64,000 bases of DNA from an uncultured Pelagibacteraceae bacterium (GTDB taxonomy: Bacteria; Pseudomonadota; Alphaproteobacteria; Pelagibacterales; Pelagibacteraceae): NCBI GenBank assembly GCA_902596045.1, contig CACJSJ010000001.1, forward strand, positions 62,001-126,000, written 5' to 3'. The notes under the pieces were generated by a model, which had not been told where the DNA came from, searched no databases, and saw only the letters and a list, made by a program, of their open reading frames with translations. Positions 31,825 through 40,024 of the stretch are shown one piece after another (position 1 is the first letter of the stretch; every line of letters starts with the position of its first letter). The position numbers and the translations under genes were made by a program.

Positions 31825-32930
31825 TAAATTTTCACCAAATCATCTTTATGTACTACTTCTGATTTTGTAATATAGCCTAATAATTTTTCAATTTCTTTTG
31901 ATTGACTGCCCAATATTTTCTCTACTTCATTTGATGAAAATGAACATAGTCCTCTTGCACATTCGTTATTAAACTTATCTAATATTTTTATATGGTCGCC
32001 TTTTTTAAATTTACCATTAACTTTTTTTATACCAGCTGCTAACAAGCTCTTACCATTCATTAAAGCTTTTTTTGCACCATCATCAATAATTAATTCCCCT
32101 TTGGGAGACACCGAGCTAATAATCCATTTTTTTCTTGCATCTAATTTGGAAACTTTTGAAACAAATAGCGTACATCTATTCTGGGTTATAATTCTATTTA
32201 TTGGATTAAGATATAATCCATTAGCCATAATCATGTTACATCCTGATAACTGACAAATTTTTGCAGCCTCTATCTTTGTATTCATTCCTCCACTTCCAAA
32301 TTCATTAATACCTTTAAAATTAATATTTATTAAATCTTTGTTTAAATTTTCAACTTTTTTAATCAATTTTGCATCTTTAAATATTTTTGGATTTTTTGTA
32401 AACAAGCCATCAACATCAGATAAAAGAATTAAAGTATCAGCATTAGTTATCTGTGCAACACGAGATGCAAGTCTATCGTTATCGCCATATTTGATCTCTG
32501 AAGTAGCAATAGTATCATTTTCGTTGACAATAGGAATGAAATCTAAATTAAACAAATTTTCAAATGTTCTTTTTGCATTTAAAGATCTTCTTCTTTCTTC
32601 GGTATCCTCAAGAGTAAGTAGAATTTGTGATATGTTCAAATTATATTTAGAAAAGGTATTTAAAAATAAATTCATTAATTCTATCTGACCAATAGAGGCT
32701 ATAGCCTGACTTTTATCTAATTTAAGACTTCTTTTGTTATAATTCATTTTGATACAGCCTAAAGCAATAGCTCCCGAACTTACGATTATAACTTTTTTAT
32801 TTTTATCTTTTAATTTTTGAACATCTTTAGCGAAACTTAATAGCCATTTTTTTCTTATCTTTTTATTTTTATCTACTAATAGGGAAGAGCCTATTTTGAT
32901 AACAACAGTTTTTGAATTTTTAAGTAACAT
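31824..32930 (-). CDS. proB: glutamate 5-kinase
   Basis: ProB phosphorylates glutamate in the first step of proline synthesis and is usually inhibited by proline. The amino acid kinase domain has VIKIGSSLLVD, FIPIVNENDTIA and the glycine-rich FGSGGMNTKIEAAKI. A C-terminal PUA domain follows (about residues 275-365), as in full-length proteobacterial ProB. The start overlaps obgE by 11 bases. Confidence 0.96.
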   Translation of the reverse strand: MLLKNSKTVVIKIGSSLLVDKNKKIRKKWLLSFAKDVQKLKDKNKKVIIVSSGAIALGCIKMNYNKRSLKLDKSQAIASIGQIELMNLFLNTFSKYNLNISQILLTLEDTEERRRSLNAKRTFENLFNLDFIPIVNENDTIATSEIKYGDNDRLASRVAQITNADTLILLSDVDGLFTKNPKIFKDAKLIKKVENLNKDLININFKGINEFGSGGMNTKIEAAKICQLSGCNMIMANGLYLNPINRIITQNRCTLFVSKVSKLDARKKWIISSVSPKGELIIDDGAKKALMNGKSLLAAGIKKVNGKFKKGDHIKILDKFNNECARGLCSFSSNEVEKILGSQSKEIEKLLGYITKSEVVHKDDLVKI

Positions 32931-33903
32931 AAGAAATTAATTTTGATTTAATTTTTGAAACTGATTTTTTTTCTAGAGTTGAAAGGGTTATAATTTCTCC
33001 ATGAATTTTTTTAGAAAATTCTTTAATTAATTCTTGAGCAAGTGCCTCATCAATTAGATCAACTTTATTTAGAACAATTAATTCTTTTTTTTTTAAAAGA
33101 TCTTGACTGTAATTTTTAAGTTCATTTTTCACTTGATTGTAAGCTGCTACAAGATCATGATTAGTTATATCTATTAAATGTAAAAGAGTTTTACATCTTT
33201 CAATATGTTTTAAAAATTGAATTCCCAATCCAGTCCCTTCATGTGCACCTTCAATTAAACCAGGAATATCTGCAAGGGTGATTTCTTTGTCATCGTATGA
33301 AGCTACTCCTAAGTTTGGATTTAAAGTTGTAAATTGATAGTTTGCAATTTTAGGGTTGGCATTAGTAATTGAAGCCAGCAAACTTGATTTACCAGCGTTT
33401 GGTAATCCTATTATTCCAATATCTGCTATCGTTTTTAATTGTAGCCAGATCGTAAACTCCTCTCCTAAACTACCTTTGGTAAATTTTTTTGGAGCTCTAT
33501 TTGTAGAACTTTTAAATCTAGTATTTCCGAGCCCTCCTTTACCCCCAGCTGCAGCAACAAATTCTTCTCCTGCTTTTATAAAATCATAAATTAAAGTTTT
33601 ATTATCCTCTTCAAAAACTTGTGTACCCAAAGGAACTTTGAGAATTAAATCCTCTCCACTTTTCCCAGTACGATTTTGACCCATTCCATTCTCACCTCTT
33701 TCAGATTTATGATGTTGTTGATAACGATAATCAATTAAAGTGTTTAAGCCTTGTTCAGATTTAAGAATTACCGAACCTCCTTTTCCACCATCTCCACCAT
33801 CCGGTCCACCATATTCAATAAATTTTTCTCTTCTAAAACTTGGTGAGCCATCACCACCATTACCAGCTTTAACGTAAATTTTTACTTGATCTAGAAATTT
33901 CAT
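32920..33903 (-). CDS. obgE: Obg-family GTPase
   Basis: Obg is an essential GTPase linked to late 50S assembly. The glycine-rich N-terminal OBG domain starts MKFLDQVKIYVKAGNGGDGS. The G domain has GLPNAGKSSLLASIT (G1), the DIPGLIEGAHEG switch (G3) and LNKVDLID (G4). At 327 residues it lacks the variable C-terminal extension of some homologues. It follows rplU and rpmA, the classic L21-L27-Obg order. Confidence 0.97.
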   Translation of the reverse strand: MKFLDQVKIYVKAGNGGDGSPSFRREKFIEYGGPDGGDGGKGGSVILKSEQGLNTLIDYRYQQHHKSERGENGMGQNRTGKSGEDLILKVPLGTQVFEEDNKTLIYDFIKAGEEFVAAAGGKGGLGNTRFKSSTNRAPKKFTKGSLGEEFTIWLQLKTIADIGIIGLPNAGKSSLLASITNANPKIANYQFTTLNPNLGVASYDDKEITLADIPGLIEGAHEGTGLGIQFLKHIERCKTLLHLIDITNHDLVAAYNQVKNELKNYSQDLLKKKELIVLNKVDLIDEALAQELIKEFSKKIHGEIITLSTLEKKSVSKIKSKLISYVT

Positions 33904-33930
33904 AATACAACATTAATTTTAGTTGTACTG

Positions 33931-34185
33931 TTAATTGGGTTTTACTGAAACGAGAGTTCTATCTGCCTTAGTTTTTTTAAAAACTACTTTCCCTTTAATT
34001 ACTGAGAAAATTGAATGATCTTTGCCCATTCCAACATTTTCACCAGGGAATATTTTTGTACCTCTTTGACGAACAATTATATTTCCAGGGATAACAGTTT
34101 CACCACCGTATTTCTTTACTCCAAGCCTTCTACCCGCACTATCTCGCCCGTTTCTCGATGATCCACCTGCCTTTTTTGTTGCCAT
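33931..34185 (-). CDS. rpmA: 50S ribosomal protein L27 (bL27)
   Basis: This 84-residue ribosomal protein has the family N-terminus [20 protein letters not shown] and the conserved [18 protein letters not shown]. The N-terminal tail reaches the peptidyl transferase centre. It lies 14 bases after rplU and 27 bases before obgE. Confidence 0.98.
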   Translation of the reverse strand: MATKKAGGSSRNGRDSAGRRLGVKKYGGETVIPGNIIVRQRGTKIFPGENVGMGKDHSIFSVIKGKVVFKKTKADRTLVSVKPN

Positions 34186-34199
34186 AAATATTTACCTAA

Positions 34200-34601
34200 T
34201 TATTTTTTTTTCTGTTTTGCACTCTCATCTGTCTTTTTTGTAGACGCTATTTTTTTTTCAGCTTCTGACAAAATCTTACCATCTTTTGAAAAAATTTTGT
34301 TTATTTTAATCATGGAATATTCTTGTCTATGTCCATTTTTTCTTCTTGAATTATGTCTTCTTCTTTTTTTAAAAATCAGTACCGTTCTATTTTTTCCATT
34401 CTTAACTAAGTTAGCTTCAACTTTTGCACCTGCGACTGTAGGAGATCCGATTTCAATCATTTTATCATCCCCGTAGGCTAAAATCTCTTTAAATTCTATT
34501 TTTGTGTCAGGTTTTGAATCAGATAATTTTTCAATTTTTAAAATTTCACCCGATTTTACTTTATATTGTTTTCCACCTGTTTGTATTACTGCGTATGACA
34601 T
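34200..34601 (-). CDS. rplU: 50S ribosomal protein L21 (bL21)
   Basis: The N-terminus SYAVIQTGGKQYKVKSGEIL and KKRRRHNSRRKNGHRQEYS are diagnostic of L21. At 133 residues it is longer than the usual 103 because of a lysine/serine-rich C-terminal extension of about 30 residues, which is common in alphaproteobacteria. It is the first gene of the minus-strand group and has a good promoter just upstream. Confidence 0.97.
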   Translation of the reverse strand: MSYAVIQTGGKQYKVKSGEILKIEKLSDSKPDTKIEFKEILAYGDDKMIEIGSPTVAGAKVEANLVKNGKNRTVLIFKKRRRHNSRRKNGHRQEYSMIKINKIFSKDGKILSEAEKKIASTKKTDESAKQKKK

Positions 34602-34628
34602 AGTTTAAATGTTAAAATTTGTAATGGC

Positions 34629-34656
34629 AATATAGTCTGAGCTTACATATAGTCAA
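34629..34656 (-). promoter_or_regulatory. sigma-70 promoter of rplU-rpmA-obgE
   Basis: On the minus strand TTGACT (34656-34651) is followed by a 16-base spacer and TATATT (34634-34629), each a five-of-six match to consensus. Transcription would start near 34622, about 20 bases before the rplU ATG. It is the best-looking promoter in the window and fits a ribosomal protein operon. Confidence 0.7.
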
Positions 34657-34666
34657 GTCGAATAAC

Positions 34667-35386
34667 CTAGAAATTATCCTTTAAATCTCTTAGTTTTGAG
34701 AAACTCTCTAAGTCATTTGCTCTAAGAAATATATTACATTCGAGTTCATCCTTTATAGTTGAAGGGATAGTCGGTAAACCATTGTCAATTTTTTTTTTTA
34801 TATTTTCCGCTTTTTTTTTTAAATTTTGATTTTCAGGATTATATTTAATACAAAATTTTAAGTTACTTAGTGTGTATTCATGACCACAATAGACTTTTGT
34901 TTCTTCTGGCAAAGATTTGATTTTATTTAATGATTCAAACATTTCTTTATAAGTACCTTCAAATATTCTTCCACAACCAAGAGAGAAAAGTGTATCTCCA
35001 GTAAAAACTAATTTTTCTTGAAAAAAATGAAAACAAATGTGCCCTGTTGTGTGACCTGGTATATGAATTATTTTTGCCACAAAGTTTTCACCTTTCCATA
35101 TCTGATTATCTTCTAACAAAATATCTATTTCAGGAATTCTATTTATATCTTTTTTAAAACCCACAACAATTGAACCAAATTTTTTTTTTAAATATTCATT
35201 TCCCCCAATGTGGTCGAAATGATGATGAGTATTTAGAATATATTTTAATTTAATATTTTTATTTTTTAAATAATCAACTATTGGTTTGGCTTCACCTGGA
35301 TCTACAACACAGGCTGAATTGTTATTATCATCAATTATTAAATAGCTATAATTGTCCTGGAGGCAAGGTATGATTTCAATTCGCAT
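34667..35386 (-). CDS. gloB: hydroxyacylglutathione hydrolase (glyoxalase II)
   Basis: GloB hydrolyses S-lactoylglutathione, the second step of methylglyoxal detoxification. This metallo-beta-lactamase-fold protein has the metal-binding THHHFDHIGG, further ligands in HIPGHTTGHI and FTGDTLFSLGCGRIFEGT, and YCGHEYTLSNLKF. The 239-residue length is close to the family norm. It is the third gene of the SAM-riboswitch-controlled metX-metW operon, one base after metW, a place with no obvious functional link. Confidence 0.93.
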   Translation of the reverse strand: MRIEIIPCLQDNYSYLIIDDNNNSACVVDPGEAKPIVDYLKNKNIKLKYILNTHHHFDHIGGNEYLKKKFGSIVVGFKKDINRIPEIDILLEDNQIWKGENFVAKIIHIPGHTTGHICFHFFQEKLVFTGDTLFSLGCGRIFEGTYKEMFESLNKIKSLPEETKVYCGHEYTLSNLKFCIKYNPENQNLKKKAENIKKKIDNGLPTIPSTIKDELECNIFLRANDLESFSKLRDLKDNF

Positions 35387-35387
35387 A

Positions 35388-35984
35388 TTATTTTTCTATT
35401 AAGAATATACCTAAATCAGAAAACAAATTTTTAATTCCTAAATTATTTTCATTTATTAATGAAGAATTTAAATTATTTAACGCTAATGATTTAAAAATTT
35501 TGATATCTCTAGATTTAACAAAATAAACAAAATCCTTAATAGTGCACATATGTAAATTAGGTGTGCTGTACCATTCATCTGGTAACGCTTTGGTAATTGG
35601 CATTGTTCCTTTAAATAACAAGTGAAATCTTACTTTCCAGAAACCAAAATTGGGGATGGTAACAATTGCTTTTTTTCCAACTCTTAAAAGTTCGTTCAAG
35701 ACTAATTCGGGATTTAAAAAAGCTTGTAGAGTTTGACTTAAAACAACATAATCAAATGATTTATCAGGAAATTGTTTTAGGTCTTTTTCAGCATTTCCTT
35801 CAATCACAGTTAAACCTTTAGCAATACATTCTTGAACTTTATTTTTTGAAATTTCTAATCCTCTAATGTTAATATTTTTATTATCTTTTAAATATTTCAT
35901 TAAAGTTCCATCTGCACAACCTACATCTAAAACTTTTTTATCTTTTTCAATTAAATCTGCTATTATTTTAAATTCATTTTTCAT
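35388..35984 (-). CDS. metW: methionine biosynthesis protein MetW
   Basis: MetW is a SAM-dependent methyltransferase-fold protein that works with MetX in homoserine acetylation or succinylation. The glycine-rich SAM motif is VLDVGCADGTLMKYL (about residues 18-32), and SFDYVVLSQTLQAFLNPE and TIPNFGFWKVRFHLLFKGTM are family hallmarks. The 198-residue length is normal. It follows metX by one base. Confidence 0.94.
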   Translation of the reverse strand: MKNEFKIIADLIEKDKKVLDVGCADGTLMKYLKDNKNINIRGLEISKNKVQECIAKGLTVIEGNAEKDLKQFPDKSFDYVVLSQTLQAFLNPELVLNELLRVGKKAIVTIPNFGFWKVRFHLLFKGTMPITKALPDEWYSTPNLHMCTIKDFVYFVKSRDIKIFKSLALNNLNSSLINENNLGIKNLFSDLGIFLIEK

Positions 35985-35985
35985 A

Positions 35986-37104
35986 CTAATTTTCTATATA
36001 AGATTTATCTAAAAAGTTTTTAAGAGCATTTAAAAAGTCAGGGACATCCAATAAGAAAGAATCATGACCTTTATCTGATTTAATTTCAACAAACCCTACA
36101 TCTGCTCCAATTGAATTTAATGCTATAACGATATCTTTATTTTCTTGAGTTGGATAAAGCCAATCTGAAGTAAAAGAAATTATGAAAAATTTAGCTTTTG
36201 TATTTTTAAATGCATCTGACAAATTACCTTTGAATTGTTTAGTTAAATCAAAATAATCCATAGCTCTTGTGATATAAAGATAACTATTAGCATCAAATCT
36301 ATCTACAAAAACTGAACCTTGATATCTTAAGTAGCTTTCAATTTGGAAATCTGCATCAAAACCAAATTTAAGATCTTCTCTTTCTTGTAATTTTCTTCCA
36401 AATTTTTCCTGTAAACCTTTTTTTGACAAATAGGTTATATGAGCAGCCATTCTAGCTACCGCTAATCCTTTCCCTGGACTCGTATTGCTTAAACTATAAT
36501 TTCCATCTTTCCAGTTACTATCGGCTGTAATTGCTTGTCTTCCTAATTCATTCAAAGCAATGTTTTGCGCTGAATGATTTGAGGTTGTAGCAATTGGTAT
36601 CACCGTTTTAGATTTTTCAGGAAAGTTGCTTATAAATTGAAGAACTTGCATTCCACCCATAGACCCACCTGCTATAGAAAAAAGTTTATCAATACCAAAA
36701 TATTCTAGTAGATTATATTGTGCATTAACTATGTCATTAATAGTAATAACAGGAAAATTTATTCCGAACACTTTGTTATTGTCAGGATCTTTATGGCTTG
36801 GTCCGTAAGAACCCATACATCCTCCGATTACATTAGAACAAATAACAAAATACTTATTTGTATCTATAGCTTTGCCTGGGCCTACAGCATAGCTCCACCA
36901 ACCATCTTTCTTAGTTATAGGATTTAATCCAGTTACAAACTGATCGCCTGTTAGTGCATGAAAAACTAATATTGCGTTATCTTTTTTTGAATTAAGTGAA
37001 CCATAAGTTTCATAAGCGATAGGAAAATCTTTGATAGTTTTACCACAGTCTAGCTTAAGTGGTTTTTTTACAATTAATGTTTTTATATTTTTATCAATAT
37101 TCAT
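35986..37104 (-). CDS. metX: homoserine O-acetyltransferase
   Basis: MetX acylates homoserine to start methionine synthesis. This alpha/beta-hydrolase has the nucleophile serine in IAGGSMGGMQVLQF, the aspartate in ISFTSDWLYPT and the histidine in SDKGHDSFLLD. The 372 residues are typical. A SAM-II riboswitch and its promoter lie directly upstream, so high S-adenosylmethionine should lower expression of metX, metW and gloB. Whether it uses acetyl- or succinyl-CoA cannot be decided by eye. Confidence 0.95.
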   Translation of the reverse strand: MNIDKNIKTLIVKKPLKLDCGKTIKDFPIAYETYGSLNSKKDNAILVFHALTGDQFVTGLNPITKKDGWWSYAVGPGKAIDTNKYFVICSNVIGGCMGSYGPSHKDPDNNKVFGINFPVITINDIVNAQYNLLEYFGIDKLFSIAGGSMGGMQVLQFISNFPEKSKTVIPIATTSNHSAQNIALNELGRQAITADSNWKDGNYSLSNTSPGKGLAVARMAAHITYLSKKGLQEKFGRKLQEREDLKFGFDADFQIESYLRYQGSVFVDRFDANSYLYITRAMDYFDLTKQFKGNLSDAFKNTKAKFFIISFTSDWLYPTQENKDIVIALNSIGADVGFVEIKSDKGHDSFLLDVPDFLNALKNFLDKSYIEN

Positions 37105-37136
37105 AATAAGCTCTATTTGAATTGTGAGAAAAAAAA

Positions 37137-37187
37137 CTATTTTAGCGGTTTTTTTTAAGCGCTCGCAATTCAGTTAAATCAGCGCAT
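37137..37187 (-). ncRNA. SAM-II riboswitch
   Basis: On the minus strand the core runs GCGCTGATTTAACTGAATTG (37185-37166), then CGAGCGC, a run of eight A, and CCGCTAAAATAG ending at 37137. The five-base P1 stem pairs GCGCT (37185-37181) with AGCGC (37163-37159). The conserved GCTGATTTAAC loop and 3' GCTAAAA element match the metX SAM-II class as I remember it from the Sargasso Sea crystal structure. There a CC-GG pair of the pseudoknot corresponds to CT-AG here, which looks like a compensatory change. Binding of SAM should stabilise the pseudoknot and lower metX translation. Confidence 0.93.
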
Positions 37188-37191
37188 ATTT

Positions 37192-37220
37192 TTTTTACTA
37201 GAACTTATTTATTATGTCAA
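37192..37220 (-). promoter_or_regulatory. promoter of the metX riboswitch transcript
   Basis: On the minus strand a perfect TTGACA (37220-37215) is followed by 17 bases and TAAAAA (37197-37192). The start of transcription would fall near 37185, at the first base of the riboswitch P1 stem, so the aptamer would be at the very 5' end of the mRNA. Confidence 0.6.
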
Positions 37221-37294
37221 TTTTTTAAAATTCTACCTTATTCTCTATAAAAAATTGTAATTTTATCTATAAAGAGCTCATAAATTTAAAAAAA

Positions 37295-38377
37295 ATGATT
37301 ACTCTAAAATTCAAAAAATTCAATATCGAGGCCTATAAACCCGGTAAATCTAAAATAAAAAAATTCAGAAAAGTTATAAAATTATCAGCAAATGAATCTG
37401 CTTTGGGTATGAGTCCAAAAGCTAAAAAAGTGATTTTAAAAAAAAATTTAATTTTAGATAAATATCCTGATGGAAAGTCTAAAAATTTAAGAAAATCAAT
37501 ATCCAAAATATATAATTGCAATTCAGAAAAAATTATTTGTGGAGCAGGTTCTGATGAAATTATTCAGATGATTTGTCAATTATTTCTACACCCAGGAGAT
37601 GAAGTAGTTTTACCAGAATATAGTTTTTTAATGTATAGAATTTATTCAAAAATTGTTGGAGCCAGAGTAATATTTTCAAAAGAAATAAATTTTAAAATTT
37701 CAATTAATGAGATTCTAAAAAAAGTTTCGAAAAAGACAAAAATTGTTTTTATAGCAAATCCAAATAATCCAACAGGAACTTATTTGACAAAAAAAGAAGT
37801 ATTAGAGCTTAGAAAAAAATTAAATAAAAAAATTTTATTAGTAATTGATGATGCATATGCAGAATATATGCAAAATCCAGACTATACCCCAGGTTTAGAT
37901 CTTTTTAAAAATAAGGAGAATGTTTTTATTCTTCGAACATTTTCAAAAATTTTTGGTTTAGCATCTTTAAGAGTGGGATGGGGATATGGAGCAAAAAAAA
38001 TAATTGATGCACTGAATGTAATTAAGCCACCTTTTAATGTAAATGGTATAGCTCAATTAGCTGCAGTTGAGTCCCTCAAAGATAAAAAATTTATTAAGAA
38101 ATCAATTAAACATAATTTGTTTTATGCAAAAAAACTAAAAAATTTTCTTGAAAATTATAGAATTTTTTCAAATGTCATAACTGCAAATTTTTTGTTACTT
38201 GATTTTGAAAAAAGTAAATATTCAGCAAATTTTTTTTATCAAAGGTTAAAAAGTAAAGGAATAATTTTGCGATCAACTAAAGATGGTTATCATATTAAAA
38301 ATAAATTAAGATTAACTATTGGATCTTCTAAAGAAAATTTAAAATTTATGAGTATAGTAAAGGGAATATTAAATTAA
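37295..38377 (+). CDS. hisC: histidinol-phosphate aminotransferase family enzyme
   Basis: This PLP-dependent class I/II aminotransferase has 360 residues. The PLP lysine is in RTFSKIFGLASLRVGWG. KLSANESALGMSPKA, CGAGSDEIIQMICQ and FIANPNNPTGTYL are typical of HisC. The family makes histidinol phosphate and often also aminates prephenate or phenylpyruvate. Lying immediately before tyrA, with no gap, it may serve aromatic amino acid synthesis as well, but that is inference from position. Confidence 0.92.
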   Translation: MITLKFKKFNIEAYKPGKSKIKKFRKVIKLSANESALGMSPKAKKVILKKNLILDKYPDGKSKNLRKSISKIYNCNSEKIICGAGSDEIIQMICQLFLHPGDEVVLPEYSFLMYRIYSKIVGARVIFSKEINFKISINEILKKVSKKTKIVFIANPNNPTGTYLTKKEVLELRKKLNKKILLVIDDAYAEYMQNPDYTPGLDLFKNKENVFILRTFSKIFGLASLRVGWGYGAKKIIDALNVIKPPFNVNGIAQLAAVESLKDKKFIKKSIKHNLFYAKKLKNFLENYRIFSNVITANFLLLDFEKSKYSANFFYQRLKSKGIILRSTKDGYHIKNKLRLTIGSSKENLKFMSIVKGILN

Positions 38378-39275
38378 ATGAAAAATATATTTATAATTGG
38401 TTGTGGACTACTTGGCTCTTCTTTGTTGAGATCAATACAAAAGAAAAAGATGGCAAAAAAAATATTTATTTATGAAAAATCAAAAAAAAATATATTAAAA
38501 ATAAAAAAACTTAACTTGCCAGGAAGAATTGTTAAATCGTTGAAAGAAGGAGCGACAAATTCTGATTTAATAATTTTTTGTACACCAATGAGTGAATATA
38601 AAAAATATTATTCTTAAAATAAATAATTTTGTTTCCCCCAATTGCTTAATTACAGATATTGGTTCTTCAAAGATTGAGTCATCAAAAATTATTAGAAAAT
38701 TTCTTAAAAAAAAAATTTCTTGGGTCTCTAGCCATCCTATAGCAGGGTCAGAGGTTAGCGGACCTGAACATGGAAAAATTAATATGTTTAATGATAGATG
38801 GTGTATTTTAATCAAAGAAAAAAATACAAAAAAAAAACATTTAAATATTTTAAATAAATTTTGGAAAAAAATTGGTTCAAAAACAGTTCTTATGTCACCC
38901 GAAAAACATGATAAAATTTTTTCTATGACAAGTCATTTGCCACATTTAGTTGCATATAATTTAGTAAAGTCAGCACAAGAGTTTGAAAAAAAACAAAATT
39001 ATAACTTAATTAAATATAGCGCAGGAGGATTAAGAGATTTTTCAAGAATAGCTGCTTCAAATGAGATTATGTGGAGAGATATTTTTTTTGATAACAAAAA
39101 TAACATTACAAAAGCAATAAATTTATTTATTAAAAATTTAAATGCATTTAAAAAAGATATTTATTCAAAAAACAATAAGTCTATCCTAAAAAAACTTGTA
39201 CAAACTAAAAAAGTAAGATCAAAAATAATTAAGTTAAAGCAAGATATTGACAAACCTGATTTTGGTAGAAATTAA
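38378..39275 (+). pseudogene. tyrA: prephenate/arogenate dehydrogenase, frameshifted at a run of six A
   Basis: The first frame (38378-38617, 79 residues) holds the NAD motif IIGCGLLGSSLL and IIFCTPMSEYK, then stops. The second frame (to 39275) continues with NIILKINNF, LITDIGSSKIESS, SSHPIAGSEVSGPEHG and SMTSHLPHLVAYNLV, all conserved TyrA blocks. Removing one A from the run at 38600-38605 joins EYK to NIILKIN and gives a normal 298-residue enzyme. The rest looks intact, so a sequencing or assembly error, a recent mutation, or slippage on the A run are all possible. It abuts hisC. Confidence 0.85.
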
Positions 39276-40024
39276 TGTTTTTTAATATTACTTATTTTTT
39301 TAATCTCTAGTTTTGCTGTTTTTAAAATTAAATTTATTGTTTGTTTGATAGGCATAATTAGTACCTTTTTTCTTGGCCCATAAGCATGAATAAATTTTTT
39401 TTTATCTAAACAAAGACCAACATGACCTTTCCAAAAAATGATATCTCCATTAGTAAATTTTTTAGTAATTTTTTTTTTACAATATTTAATTTGATCTTTT
39501 GTATCTCTAGGAAAAAATTTTCTATTGTATTTAAAAAATAATTGGATAAGAGCAGAACAGTCTATACCATCTATACTTTTTCCACCCCATAAATATTTTG
39601 TATTTAAAAAAAGTTTTAAAACCTTTTTATAGTTTTTTTCTATATGATCTAAACTCTTCAAATCTTTTTTTTTAATCCACTTATTTTTATCAAATTTAAT
39701 ATAATCTTTTTTAACTTCTAAATTTTGAATATTAGTTGAAAAATATAAATATTTTTTAGTTTTTATAAATTTAGATTTAACTTTTTTATAAATCCGACTT
39801 TTTGTAGAGGAAATTTTATGGGAAGGCTTAAATGAAGATATAAAAATATCATTTTTAATAAAACCTGAATAGTTATCAAAATTAGTTTTAATTTTAAGCC
39901 AATCTTTGTTTTTAAAAATTATTTTAAATTTTTCACCATATAGAATTTGAGTAGAAACTTCAGAATTTATATATGGTTTTGAATATACGTTTTCAATTGG
40001 TTTATTATAAAAATTATTTTTCAC
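39272..40024 (-). CDS. NlpC/P60 peptidase with N-terminal SH3-like domain
   Basis: The 250-residue protein has an N-terminal SH3-like part (about residues 10-65, with ILYGEKFKIIFKNKDWLKIKT) and a C-terminal NlpC/P60 domain. The catalytic cysteine is in DGIDCSALIQLFF and the histidine in FWKGHVGLCLD. Enzymes of this architecture cleave D-glutamyl-diamino acid bonds in peptidoglycan peptides. No signal peptide is visible, so it probably acts in the cytoplasm on recycled muropeptides, matching its neighbour ampG. The start is a GTG overlapping the ampG end by 11 bases. Its tail overlaps tyrA by four bases. Confidence 0.9.
   Translation of the reverse strand: MKNNFYNKPIENVYSKPYINSEVSTQILYGEKFKIIFKNKDWLKIKTNFDNYSGFIKNDIFISSFKPSHKISSTKSRIYKKVKSKFIKTKKYLYFSTNIQNLEVKKDYIKFDKNKWIKKKDLKSLDHIEKNYKKVLKLFLNTKYLWGGKSIDGIDCSALIQLFFKYNRKFFPRDTKDQIKYCKKKITKKFTNGDIIFWKGHVGLCLDKKKFIHAYGPRKKVLIMPIKQTINLILKTAKLEIKKISNIKKH

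Noticed and set aside
32338-32688. 116-codon open frame on the plus strand inside proB
   Set aside because: It is antisense to a well-conserved kinase, has no ribosome site, and its composition is that of a shadow frame.
38592-38617. Programmed -1 frameshift in tyrA
   Set aside because: The second frame is +1 relative to the first, so a -1 slip does not restore it; loss of one base in the A run does.
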